From Ignavibacteriaceae bacterium (GTDB lineage Bacteria; Bacteroidota; Ignavibacteria; Ignavibacteriales; Ignavibacteriaceae): a stretch of DNA of 38,384 nucleotides. Under the pieces are notes generated by a model that was not told where the DNA came from, did not search any database, and saw nothing but the letters and a program-made list of their open reading frames with translations. Below, piece by piece: positions 1-9,600 of the stretch. Where the stretch lies: contig JACZKK010000143.1 in NCBI GenBank assembly GCA_014860115.1, positions 1 through 38,384 on the forward strand, in the 5' to 3' direction. Within the stretch, counting starts at the first letter, position 1. Each line of letters opens with the position of its first letter. The position numbers were made by a program, and so were the translations under genes.

Positions 1-795
1 GGAGTTCTTACTGGTAAAGGCCTTAACTGGGGAGGTTCATTAATTCGTCCTGAAGCTACAGGATACGGAGCTGTCTACTTTGCAGCTGAAATGCTTGGTA
101 CGAAAAATCAAACACTTGAGGGCAAGACCTGTTTAGTATCAGGAAGCGGAAATGTTGCTCAGTATACAATTGAAAAGCTGCTTGAACTTGGAGCCAAACC
201 AGTTACAATTTCCGATTCCAATGGTTACATTTATGATCAAGAGGGAATCGACATAGAAAAACTGAACTTCATAATGGAACTGAAAAATGTCAGACGTGGA
301 AGAATAAAAGAGTACGTCGATAAATATAAAAACGCAGTTTATTTTGCTATTGACCCAAACCTTGACCATAATCCATTATGGGATCATAAAGCACATTGTG
401 CATTTCCAAGTGCAACACAAAATGAAATAAACTGGATTGATGCACAGAATCTGGTTAAGAATGGCGTTTATGTTGTTAGCGAAGGAGCTAATATGCCCAC
501 TACCATAGAAGGTGTAAATATCTTTCTTGAAAATAAAATATTATATGGTCCTGGTAAAGCAGCAAATGCTGGAGGTGTTTCCGTATCCGGTTTAGAAATG
601 TCGCAGAACAGCCAAAGGCTTCCATGGACACGAGAAGAAGTTGACGCAAGACTTCAACTTATTATGAAAAACATTCACAATACCTGTGTTGAAATGGCAG
701 ACAGATTTGGAACTCCGGGCAATTATGTAAACGGTGCAAACATCGGAGGTTTCCTAAAAGTTGCAGATGCGATGATTGATCAGGGGGTTGTCTAA
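1..795 (+). CDS. gdhA: NADP-type glutamate dehydrogenase, 3' part (5' end outside window)
   Basis: Catalyses reductive amination of 2-oxoglutarate to glutamate in the cytoplasm. The reading frame is open from base 1 and ends at TAA 793-795, so about 264 C-terminal residues are present of a protein normally near 445. The first residues read GVLTGKGLNWGGSL then RPEATGYG, the strongly conserved stretch before the nucleotide-binding domain of small hexameric (E. coli GdhA-like) enzymes. The Rossmann motif GSGNVAQYTIEKLLELGA follows, then the conserved AxCAFPSATQNE and EGANMP segments and the C-terminal PGKAANAGGV. NADP preference is inferred from family resemblance. The catalytic Lys region lies upstream of the window. 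A hairpin terminator follows 55 bp downstream, so this gene ends its transcript. A second, different glutamate dehydrogenase lies at 4216-5463. Confidence 0.95.
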   Translation, partial: GVLTGKGLNWGGSLIRPEATGYGAVYFAAEMLGTKNQTLEGKTCLVSGSGNVAQYTIEKLLELGAKPVTISDSNGYIYDQEGIDIEKLNFIMELKNVRRGRIKEYVDKYKNAVYFAIDPNLDHNPLWDHKAHCAFPSATQNEINWIDAQNLVKNGVYVVSEGANMPTTIEGVNIFLENKILYGPGKAANAGGVSVSGLEMSQNSQRLPWTREEVDARLQLIMKNIHNTCVEMADRFGTPGNYVNGANIGGFLKVADAMIDQGVV

Positions 796-850
796 TTAAT
801 TTCTTTTGATGACTTAATTATTCTGAATTCTAAAAAGTCATCAATTTCTC

Positions 851-894
851 GGCGAAGCAGGTTGTAGCCTCCTTACTTGCTTCGCCTTTTTTTT
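851..894 (+). terminator. Rho-independent terminator after gdhA
   Basis: A 9-bp perfect stem (GGCGAAGCA at 851-859, TGCTTCGCC at 878-886) is followed directly by eight T residues. The loop is 18 nt. It lies 55 bp past the gdhA stop and before the next gene on the same strand. Confidence 0.85.
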
Positions 895-989
895 CCTAAT
901 TCTAAAAAGAATTTGATGACTAAAAATTGTAAATTACATCAGGTTTGAATTCTTAATATTTTTTGAAATAAGCATTTGATTAAAAACGA

Positions 990-3986
990 ATGGATTACAT
1001 AAAAGAATTTAAAAGTAATCCCGAAGCCGATTGGGTTGAGCACGGTTACGGAACCCGTTTCCAGGGTTTTCAGAACCTTATGCGTCTCCGTGTAACAAAC
1101 ATCCTTCTTGTTTCCAGCCTTTACGATTTATACCTCTTTGAAGAAGACGGCAGATTATATGAACTCATCCGAAATGAATACCAGGGTCTAAACCTCAGCC
1201 ACTCACCTGAATTAACAAGAGTTTCAAGCGGGTATGATGCGATCAATCGTGTAAAAGAAGAAGGTCGCTTTGACTTAATCATCACCACGATGCACATCGA
1301 GGATATGACGGCTCTGAGTTTTGCCAAGCTCGTAAAACAATCCGGACTTGATATACCAATTGTTCTTCTCGCACACGATAACAGAGAGTTAAAATCTCTT
1401 TTAATGAATCCCGAAAGTTCTGTATTCGATAAAGTATTTAACTGGACAGGTGACTTTAGAATAATAATCGGAATAATAAAATATTTAGAAGACAGACTCA
1501 ATGTAGAACACGACAGCAAGATAGTCGGTGTTCAAAACGTAATTGTGATTGAAGATAGTGTAAGATATTATTCTGCATTCCTTCCAATAATCTACACCGA
1601 AATGCTGAAGCAAAGTCAGAGATTAATCTCTGAAGGAATTAATCTGACTCATAAATATTTAAGAATGCGTGCCAGACCAAAAATTCTTCTTTGCACAAAC
1701 TATGAAGAAGCATGGGATTATTTTGACAGATATAAAGAACTGGTTCTGGGAATTATTTCAGACATTGCCTTCCCCAAAAATGGTGAGCTTGATGAGACGG
1801 CAGGAATAAAATTTACAAAAGCAGTTAAAGAAGCAGTAAGTGACATTCCTATCCTGCTAACTTCTAATGATTCATCTAATGAGGAAGATGCGAAGAAAGC
1901 CGGGGCTAATTTTATTCTGAAGGATTCCCCAATCCTTATAACCAGGCTTCAGCATTTTATGAATAACAATTTTGGTTTTGGTGATTTTATTTTCAAAACA
2001 GCAGATGGCGTTGAGGTTGGAAGAGCAAACGATTTGAAGAGTATGGAAGATCAGTTAAAAATTGTCCCGATGGAAAGTATAAAATTTCATGCAGAAAGAA
2101 ATCACTTTTCAAACTGGTTCAAAGCAAGAACTGAATTCTGGCTTGCACACAGGCTAAGACCGAGAAAAGTTTCAGATTATCAAACTGGGGAAGCATTAAG
2201 AGAAGACCTCGTACATTCAATACACAATTATAGAATGTCCCGCCAGCGGGGAATAATAACTGACTTCAATAAAGAAACATTCGATCCTGAAAGCAGCTTT
2301 GCAAGAATTGGCGGCGGTTCTTTGGGTGGCAAAGCGAGGGGCCTTGGATTTGTTAACACACTCATTAATGATTATCAACTTCGCGATCAGTTTGAAGATG
2401 TACTAATTTATGTTCCTCCGGCAATTGTACTTGCAACGAATGTCTTTGATGATTTTCTGGATATGAACAACCTGAGAAGTTTTGCTCTTCATTGCGATAA
2501 CGATGAAGAGATAACTCAAAAATTTCTGGAAGCATCAAAATTCCCGGAGGATATCCTTGGTGAGCTTGCGGCGTTTCTGGATATCATAAGAAATCCGCTT
2601 GCAGTAAGATCATCTAGTTTGTTAGAAGACTCACAGTATCATCCATTCGCCGGTGTTTATCAGACTTACATGATTCCAAATGATAATGCTAATCCACTCA
2701 TACGCCTTAACGATCTTCTCACAACAATTAAAAGAGTTTACGCATCAACTTTCTATCAGAATGCAAAAAATTATATTAAGGTTACATCCTACCGATCTGA
2801 AGAAGAAAAGATGGCGGTGATAATTCAGAAGATGGTAGGAAATAATCATGAGAACAGATTCTATCCTGATTTTTCAGGTGTAGCAAAGTCATATAACTTC
2901 TATCCTCTGCCTCCTCAAAAATCTACTGATGGAATTGTTTCAGCAGCACTAGGTTTGGGTAAGTGGGTTGTTGAAGGAGGAAACACAGTCAGATTTTGTC
3001 CTAAGTATTCCACTGATTTGATTCAGTTTCACTCAGTTAAAGAATCGCTTAACAGCAGTCAGATGGAATTCTTTGCCTTACAGCTTGATGAAAAGACCGA
3101 CTTTGGAAATGTAACTTATGACAAGCTGGTAAAAACATTTCCTCTAAGTGTTGCTGAAAAAGATGGACCATTAAGATTTGTTGGTTCAACTTATCTTCCT
3201 GAAAATGATGCAATTTATGATGGACTGGGAAGAAGCGGTGTCCGATTAGTCACATTCGGACCAATACTAAGAAATAAAATTTTTCCTCTTGCAAACGTTC
3301 TTGAACTATTATTAGAAATGGGTAACTGGGGAATGGGAACTCCCGTTGAAATTGAATTTGCGGTAAACATTTCAAAACCTACCGGTAAAAAGAAAGAATT
3401 TGGGTTGCTTCAAATGAGACCGTTGGTTGTCAGTCACGAATTTGAAGAGCTCAGAATTGATGATATTCCGCAGGAAAAATTAATCTGCCAGAGCAATCAG
3501 GTGCTTGGCAATGGAATTATTCAGGATGTTTATGATGCAGTTGTAGTTGATTATAATTTATTTGACCGTGCTAAAAGCAGAGAAGTTGCAGCAGAAATTT
3601 CATCAATGAACAATAAATTACTTTCAGAAGGAAAACCATACTTGCTTGTTGGAGTGGGAAGATGGGGTTCGTTAGATCCCTGGCTGGGAATACCGGTTAC
3701 CTGGGAACAGATAGCAGGCGCAAGAGCTATTATTGAAACTTCATTTAAGGATATGGCCGTAGAGCCTTCACAGGGTTCACATTTTTTCCAGAATATAACT
3801 TCGTTCATGATTGGATATTTCACAATCAACTCTTCTGCAAGTAATGGATTTATTGATTGGGATTGGCTTTTAGCTCAGGATGCTATCGAGAGTAAAACTT
3901 TTACGAAGCATATCAGGTTTGAAAAACCAATTATAGTTAAAATGAATGGACACGAAAACAAAGGTATTATCATAAAACCTATTTGA
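990..3986 (+). CDS. Receiver-domain / PEP-synthase ATP-grasp-like protein of unknown function
   Basis: 998 residues. Residues ~34-150 look like a degenerate response-regulator receiver, with Thr (about 98) where the phospho-acceptor Asp should be. Residues ~180-330 look like a second receiver with an acidic pair (E188, D189), a candidate phospho-acceptor D258 in ISDIAFPKNG and a later Lys (ILKDSP). From ~440 comes the N-terminal ATP-grasp of PEP synthase / pyruvate phosphate dikinase: GGGSLGGKARGL, then AVRSSSLLEDS (~538) and ending QMRPLVV (~808). The phosphohistidine swivelling domain and PEP/pyruvate barrel expected next are absent. The last ~190 residues instead form an unrecognised domain with LVGVGRWGSLDPWLG and PSQGSHFFQNITSF. 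It is therefore unlikely to make PEP by the usual mechanism. A phosphotransfer or regulatory role is inference. It starts at ATG 990 with no clear Shine-Dalgarno and lies 23 bp before a zinc-ribbon gene. Confidence 0.8.
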   Translation: MDYIKEFKSNPEADWVEHGYGTRFQGFQNLMRLRVTNILLVSSLYDLYLFEEDGRLYELIRNEYQGLNLSHSPELTRVSSGYDAINRVKEEGRFDLIITTMHIEDMTALSFAKLVKQSGLDIPIVLLAHDNRELKSLLMNPESSVFDKVFNWTGDFRIIIGIIKYLEDRLNVEHDSKIVGVQNVIVIEDSVRYYSAFLPIIYTEMLKQSQRLISEGINLTHKYLRMRARPKILLCTNYEEAWDYFDRYKELVLGIISDIAFPKNGELDETAGIKFTKAVKEAVSDIPILLTSNDSSNEEDAKKAGANFILKDSPILITRLQHFMNNNFGFGDFIFKTADGVEVGRANDLKSMEDQLKIVPMESIKFHAERNHFSNWFKARTEFWLAHRLRPRKVSDYQTGEALREDLVHSIHNYRMSRQRGIITDFNKETFDPESSFARIGGGSLGGKARGLGFVNTLINDYQLRDQFEDVLIYVPPAIVLATNVFDDFLDMNNLRSFALHCDNDEEITQKFLEASKFPEDILGELAAFLDIIRNPLAVRSSSLLEDSQYHPFAGVYQTYMIPNDNANPLIRLNDLLTTIKRVYASTFYQNAKNYIKVTSYRSEEEKMAVIIQKMVGNNHENRFYPDFSGVAKSYNFYPLPPQKSTDGIVSAALGLGKWVVEGGNTVRFCPKYSTDLIQFHSVKESLNSSQMEFFALQLDEKTDFGNVTYDKLVKTFPLSVAEKDGPLRFVGSTYLPENDAIYDGLGRSGVRLVTFGPILRNKIFPLANVLELLLEMGNWGMGTPVEIEFAVNISKPTGKKKEFGLLQMRPLVVSHEFEELRIDDIPQEKLICQSNQVLGNGIIQDVYDAVVVDYNLFDRAKSREVAAEISSMNNKLLSEGKPYLLVGVGRWGSLDPWLGIPVTWEQIAGARAIIETSFKDMAVEPSQGSHFFQNITSFMIGYFTINSSASNGFIDWDWLLAQDAIESKTFTKHIRFEKPIIVKMNGHENKGIIIKPI

Positions 3987-4009
3987 AATTAGAAAAATTG
4001 GAGTAGCAC

Positions 4010-4216
4010 TTGGCAGAAGAAAATAAAATAACAAGAGAAGAAGTTCCGGATGCCTGTCCACACTGCGGGAATAAACTTTCACCATGGCAGCAGGTTCTTC
4101 TTGCAACTGACAGAGCACTTGTTTGCAAGAATTGCTGGTACAGAATTATCCTGGATGTAATTCCAACAACTAAGAAAACAGATTCAGAAAAATCAAAGAA
4201 TAAAGGTTCAAACTAA
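4010..4216 (+). CDS. Small zinc-ribbon protein (68 aa)
   Basis: Four cysteines in two knuckles, C16-P-H-C19 and C39-K-N-C42, predict a single zinc ribbon of rubredoxin/transcription-factor type. The C-terminus is Lys/Ser-rich and probably disordered. The start is TTG at 4010, chosen because TTGGAG lies at 3998-4003 and no in-frame ATG lies upstream after the previous stop. The gene sits 23 bp after the PEP-synthase-like gene. Its stop codon overlaps the next start (TAATG, 4214-4218), so translation of the downstream glutamate dehydrogenase is probably coupled to it. Function is unknown. A small regulatory or metal-binding partner of the dehydrogenase is possible but inferred only from coupling. 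Confidence 0.75.
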   Translation: MAEENKITREEVPDACPHCGNKLSPWQQVLLATDRALVCKNCWYRIILDVIPTTKKTDSEKSKNKGSN

Positions 4217-5463
4217 TGGAATCCTACAATTCATTTAAAGTAGCACGTCAGCAGGTTTTGGAAGCAGCTAAAATTCTAAACCTTGATGAAGCAACAACAG
4301 AATTTTTAATTACACCTCAACAGGAAGTAAATGTCACTTTGCCGGTTAAAATGGATTCGGGTGTGACAAAAATATTTCAGGCATTCAGAATTCAATACAA
4401 TCATGCCAGAGGTCCGGCGAAAGGAGGAATACGTTTTCATCCTGAGGAAACTGTAGATACAATTCGTGCTCTCGCTTGCTGGATGACATGGAAAACAGCA
4501 GTTGTTGATTTACCACTTGGAGGAAGTAAAGGTGGTATTCGTTGTAATCCTAAAAAATTATCTGAGATGGAACTTGAAAGATTATCGAGGGAATATATTC
4601 GTGCTTTTTCTCCAATGCTTGGAGTAGATATTGATGTTCCTGCAACAGATGTTTACACAAATCCTCAAACTATGGCCTGGATGATGGATGAATATGAAAC
4701 TATAACAAAGAGACATAGCCCTGGTGTATTCACTGACAAACCATTACAGGTCGGTGGAACAGAAGGCAGAAGAGATGCAACAGCCAGAGGAGGAATAATT
4801 TCAGTTCGCGAAGCTTGCAAAACATATGGATTTGATCCAAGTAAAGAATTTGCAATTCAAGGTTTCGGTGATGCAGGACAAAGAGCAGCACTGCTGCATA
4901 AAGAAATGTTGGGTGGAGGAAAACTTATATCTGCAAGTGATTCTCGGGGCGCAATATTCAACAAGAAGGGATTAGATCCGGAAGAGTTGGTTCATCACAA
5001 ACTAAAAACCGGATCAGTTATGAACTTCCCCGGCAGCAAAGAAATTCCACACGAAGAATTGCTGGAGCTTGATGTTGAGATTCTATACCCCGCAGCGTTG
5101 GAAAATGCTATCAACAATAAAAATGCAAAGAGCATTAAAGCAAGAGTAGTGTGCGAACTTGCTAATGGTCCAACAACTCCTGATGCAGATTTAATTCTTT
5201 TCAAAAACAATGTTCACGTAATTCCTGATATACTCGCAAGTGCGGGTGGAGTAACAGTTTCATACTTTGAAATGGTTCAGGACAAATCTTTATTCTTTTG
5301 GGAAGAAGAAGAAGTTCATAAACAGCTCGATAAAAAACTAACGCTTGCCTACAAGCGAGTTCAGGAAGCATTGAAAGAAAAGAAAGTTCATCCACGTTTG
5401 GCTGCTATGCTTGTTGGTGTGGCTCGTGTTGCACAGGCCTGTCAGCTAAGAGGTTGGGTGTAA
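4216..5463 (+). CDS. Glu/Leu/Phe/Val-type glutamate dehydrogenase
   Basis: 415 residues, the usual length for the archaeal/clostridial-type hexameric glutamate dehydrogenase, interconverting glutamate and 2-oxoglutarate plus ammonia. Conserved signatures are the substrate site HARGPAKGGIRFHP, the catalytic Lys segment LPLGGSKGGI, DVPATDVYTNPQTMAWMMDEY, and the Rossmann motif AIQGFGDAGQ followed by ISASDSRG. Family members more often have FGNVGQ, so the Asp-Ala variant at the dinucleotide site is notable. ANGPTTPDAD and DILASAGGVTVSYFEMVQ complete the family pattern. It differs clearly from the GdhA-type enzyme at 1-795 and is probably the NAD- or dual-specific, possibly catabolic enzyme. Coenzyme use cannot be read with certainty. 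ATG 4216 overlaps the stop of the zinc-ribbon gene. Confidence 0.93.
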   Translation: MESYNSFKVARQQVLEAAKILNLDEATTEFLITPQQEVNVTLPVKMDSGVTKIFQAFRIQYNHARGPAKGGIRFHPEETVDTIRALACWMTWKTAVVDLPLGGSKGGIRCNPKKLSEMELERLSREYIRAFSPMLGVDIDVPATDVYTNPQTMAWMMDEYETITKRHSPGVFTDKPLQVGGTEGRRDATARGGIISVREACKTYGFDPSKEFAIQGFGDAGQRAALLHKEMLGGGKLISASDSRGAIFNKKGLDPEELVHHKLKTGSVMNFPGSKEIPHEELLELDVEILYPAALENAINNKNAKSIKARVVCELANGPTTPDADLILFKNNVHVIPDILASAGGVTVSYFEMVQDKSLFFWEEEEVHKQLDKKLTLAYKRVQEALKEKKVHPRLAAMLVGVARVAQACQLRGWV

Positions 5464-5756
5464 AAACAGTAAGCTCTTGCTGTTTAAATTTGATCGTTAT
5501 ATCGACCTCAATAAAAAATTTAACTTAATACTTTCCATTCAGCAATAGTTTATTTGCTAATTATTCAGTAAAAATATTCAGTTCCTGCTTCAGAAATAAC
5601 ATTTTTCATCGTTAAAAATTTATCAACAAAGAATATTTCTTAACATTTTCTATTTACAAATTTTTTTTACGAAGTTTGGGTGTAACAAATTCGGTTTTTT
5701 CTGATGAATACTTCTTACGCCAATCGAATCTTCTCACAACTCTTTGGGGCAAAATT
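5464..5756 (+). other. AT-rich gap upstream of the NuoE-like operon
   Basis: No gene is supported here. The stretch is very AT-rich, with three scattered ATTCAG words and a weak AGCAA...TTGCT inverted repeat near 5540. It probably holds the promoter of the four-gene redox operon, but no promoter could be assigned with confidence. An in-frame TTG at 5676 would extend the NuoE protein by 27 unconserved residues and is rejected in favour of ATG 5757. Confidence 0.4.
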
Positions 5757-6605
5757 ATGACCACTCTGACAACTACACCGGAAAAGGAAAAAATAAAAGC
5801 CCGTGAAGGAATTATTTCTATCCTTGAAGATATACAAGCAAGGTACGGTTATCTTCCTCAAAAAGAACTAAGAAATGTTGCTGAAGAAACAGGTAAATCT
5901 CTTGTTGATATTTACGGAGTTGCAACTTTCTACAGATCTTTCAGTTTGAAACCTCGCGGCAAACATTTAGTTTCAGTTTGTCTTGGGACTGCGTGTCACG
6001 TTCGCGGTGGGCCAACGATTGAAAAGGAGTTTGAGCACCGGCTGAATGTCCGACCTGGTGAAACAACTGATGACAAAGAATTCACCCTTGAAACTGTAGC
6101 CTGCCTCGGTGCCTGTGCATTAGGACCGATAGTAGTTGCAGACGGGCACTATTTCTCCAAAGTCATCACACCAAAAGTAAAACAAATCTTAGATAAAACA
6201 CGCGAGGGATTAGACAAAGTAGAAATTCAAACTGATCAAAGAATTTTTCCTGTTGAAATCAGTTGTGCACGATGCAACCACAGCCTGATGGATACTGATC
6301 ATTTGGTTGATTACCATCCTTCAATACGGGTTACCATTTCATTCGAGAGAAAACACGGCTGGTTACGATTATCCAGCTTATATGGCAGCTACAACATAGA
6401 ATCAGAATATGAAATTCCGGAAGATACAGTTGTAAACTTTTTTTGTCCTCACTGCCACACCGAATTAAGAGGTGCAGCAAATTGTGTTGAGTGCAGTTCT
6501 CCGATGATACCGATGATTGTTAAAGGCGGCGGGGTTATGCAGATATGTTCAAAAAGAGGCTGTAAAGGACATATGCTTGATCTTTCAGGAGGTATTTATG
6601 GTTAA
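5757..6605 (+). CDS. NuoE/HydC-like [2Fe-2S] subunit with Cys-rich C-terminal extension
   Basis: Thioredoxin-fold [2Fe-2S] subunit that pairs with the NuoF-like protein in NADH-linked oxidoreductases. ATG 5757 is chosen because GGGG lies seven bases upstream and the upstream TTG extension is unlike the family. It gives 282 residues. Helical N-terminal residues 1-60 contain YGYLPQKELRNVAEETG and IYGVATFYRSF. The cluster ligands are C75 and C80 (CLGTAC), then C116 and C120 (CLGAC). Classical NuoE ends near residue 160. Here about 120 more residues follow with CARC, CPHCH, CVECS and CSKRGC pairs, suggesting one or two zinc ribbons or an additional metal site. It is first in a tight operon with the NuoF-GltD, NuoG-like and glutamate-synthase-like genes. 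Confidence 0.9.
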   Translation: MTTLTTTPEKEKIKAREGIISILEDIQARYGYLPQKELRNVAEETGKSLVDIYGVATFYRSFSLKPRGKHLVSVCLGTACHVRGGPTIEKEFEHRLNVRPGETTDDKEFTLETVACLGACALGPIVVADGHYFSKVITPKVKQILDKTREGLDKVEIQTDQRIFPVEISCARCNHSLMDTDHLVDYHPSIRVTISFERKHGWLRLSSLYGSYNIESEYEIPEDTVVNFFCPHCHTELRGAANCVECSSPMIPMIVKGGGVMQICSKRGCKGHMLDLSGGIYG

Positions 6606-6647
6606 TAATCGTTCAACTAATTCTGAATTTATCTTGGGGGTTTGGTT

Positions 6648-9600
6648 ATGCCAACAATAAAATCTATTAATGAATTTAGAGAACTTAAAAGCAGAATTAA
6701 AGCCGACCGTGATTCCAGCATTCCAACAATTGTAATATCTGCAGGAACGTGCGGACAGGCAAGCGGTGCTAACGATCTAATCCGAATAGCAAAGCGTGAA
6801 TTAATTGCGAACGGTTTGACGAATAGAATTCATCTTCGCATTACCGGATGTCATGGCTTTTGTGAAATGGAACCTTCAGTGCTTATTGAACCCTCCCGTG
6901 TTTTTTACCCGAAGGTAACAACAGAAAATATGAGTAAGATCATCAAATCAATTTACAGGGAGGAAATTTTAGATGATCTTCTCTTTCACGATGCGGAAAC
7001 CGGTAAACCGATTTTAAGGCAGGATGATATTCCTTTTTACAAAAAGCAAAAAAGAACTCTGCTTTCGATGAATGAAAAGATTGATCCAATTCGTCTGTTC
7101 GACTATTTGGAAGCAGGAGGTTATGATTCATTTATAAAAGTTCTTGAAGCGGCGAATCCAAACTGGGTTGTCCAGGAAGTAAAACATTCAGGCTTGCGAG
7201 GACGTGGCGGTGGCGGTTTTGCAACCGGAACCAAATGGGAAATGTTAGCAACACAAAGGAACGGAAGAGAAAAATATTTAGTCTGTAATGCTGATGAAGG
7301 AGATCCTGGTGCCTACATGGATCGAAGCTTGCTTGAAGGTAATCCGCACAGCATTATCGAGGGAATGTTAATCGGTGCTTTTGCAACAGGTGCTACAAAC
7401 GGAATTGTGTATGTTCGAAATGAATACCCTCTAGCAATTAAACATTTAATTATTGCATTAAGAGTTGCCCACGAATATGGATTACTCGGAAATAATATTC
7501 TTGGAACCGGTTTCTCTTTTGATATTACTATTGTAAGAGGTGCAGGTGCTTTTGTTTGTGGTGAGGAGACCGCACTAATCAGATCAGTTGAAGGTAAAAT
7601 GGGTGAACCGCGTCAGCGTCCACCTTTCCCGATTGAAAAAGGTATATATGGAAAACCGACCGCAATCAATAACGTTGAGACATGGGCAAATGTACCCTTG
7701 ATTTTGAAACTTGGGTCAAAAGAATATTCAAAAATTGGGACTCCTAAAAATTCTGGAACAAAAATTTTTAGTTTGGTTGGAAAAGTTAAGAACACGGGCT
7801 TGGTAGAAGTACCGATGGGTATTTCTATCAAGGAAATTATTTTTGATATCGGTGGAGGCGCATCAAGTAGTGCAAAAATAAAAGCTGTTCAGACCGGTGG
7901 ACCATCAGGCGGATGTATTCCTGTCGAAAAATTTAATCTGCCAATCGATTACGATAGTCTTTCTGCTGCCGGTTCTATTATGGGTTCAGGTGGAATGATT
8001 GTTATGGATGAAAGAACCTGCATGGTTGATGTTGCAAAATACTTTACTCGTTTCTTAAAAGATGAATCGTGCGGAAAGTGTTTTGTTTGCAGAAAAGGAA
8101 CCCAGCGAATGTATGAACTGCTTGAAGACATTTCAATGGGACTTGGCACTTTAGAAAAATTAGATTTGCTAGAGGAACTTGCCCACGTGGTTAAGGATAC
8201 ATCGATGTGCGGTTTGGGACAGACAGCAGCTAACCCGGTTTTATCAACTATAAAATATTACAGGCACGAGTATCTTGAGCATATCAACAATAAAAAATGC
8301 CGTGCTGGAGTTTGCAGAGATCTTGTTGGAGCTCCTTGTCAGACAGCTTGCCCGATTGGTACTGAAGCATGGAGATACATCGCTCACATAGCTGTTGGTG
8401 AATATGAGAAAGCCTACACTGCAATACGGGAAGCAAATCCATTTCCATCTGTTTGTGCAAGAGTATGCAGCCATCCATGCGAATATATGTGCAGGTCAGG
8501 GACGAGCGGAGGACAAGCAATTGCAATACGTGCGCTCAAACGATTTATTACAGATCGGATTGAGCCTTCAACATATAAACCTGTCAGAGATAAGGACAGT
8601 AAAAAATCAAAATTCAAAGTTGCAATCGTTGGTTCAGGTCCTGCCGGATTAACTGCCGCACATTACTTATCACTCAAAGGTTATAAAATTACTGTTTACG
8701 AAAAAGATGAAATACCTGGCGGAATGTTAACAAGTGGAATTCCATCATACAGGCTTCCGAGAGAAGTTATCAATAAAGAAATAGATGCACTGATTGATAA
8801 AAATATTACTCTCAAAACCAATTCTGTTCTTGGCAGAGATTTCGCTGTCGATGAATTATTTGAGCAGGGATACAATGCCGTATTTCTTGCAATGGGCGCA
8901 CACAAAAGTAAATTGCTGAATATTGAAGGTGAAGATCTTGATGGTGTTTATCCTGCAATTGAATTTCTGAAAGAGTTCAACTTGCACGGAAAGAATCTTG
9001 CTAAGGGACGTGTTGGCGTAATAGGTGGTGGTGATTCAGCGATTGATGCTGCTCGTGTTTCACTCAGACAGAAAGATGTCAAAAGTGTTACGCTTCTGTA
9101 TAGACGAACACGCCAGGAAATGCCGGCACTTCAGCATGAAATCGATGCTGCAATCGAAGAAGGTGTCAAGCTTGTAACATTGGTATCGCCAATAAAAATT
9201 CATTCTGAACATAATCATCTCTCAGGAGTTGAGTTCATTAAGAATAAACTTGGCGATGTAGATTCAAGCGGAAGAAGAAACCCTGTCCCAATTCCGGGTT
9301 CGGAAGAATTTATGTTTTTTGATACTTTGATTATTACAATTGGCGACACACCAGATGTTGATTATATCTCCTCGATGAAAATTGATGTAAGCAAGTGGGG
9401 CACTTTAATAGTCGATGAAGATACACTTGAGACAAACCGCGAGGGTGTTTTTGCCGGAGGTGATGTTGTCACAGGTCCAAACACAGTTGTTGATGCAATC
9501 GCTGCAGGAAAGAAAGCGGCGATAATGATTGACAGGTATTTAATGCAGGAAGAATTAAGACAGCCGCCTGAAATACGTTTACCGAAAATATACGTACCAC

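Noticed and set aside
5676-5756. TTG-started N-terminal extension of the NuoE-like protein
   Set aside because: The 27 residues do not resemble the family, and a good GGGG ribosome site precedes ATG 5757.
8395-8652. Plus-strand open frame overlapping the NuoF-GltD fusion junction
   Set aside because: It lies wholly inside the long conserved frame; the fusion frame itself is uninterrupted, so it does not indicate a frameshift.
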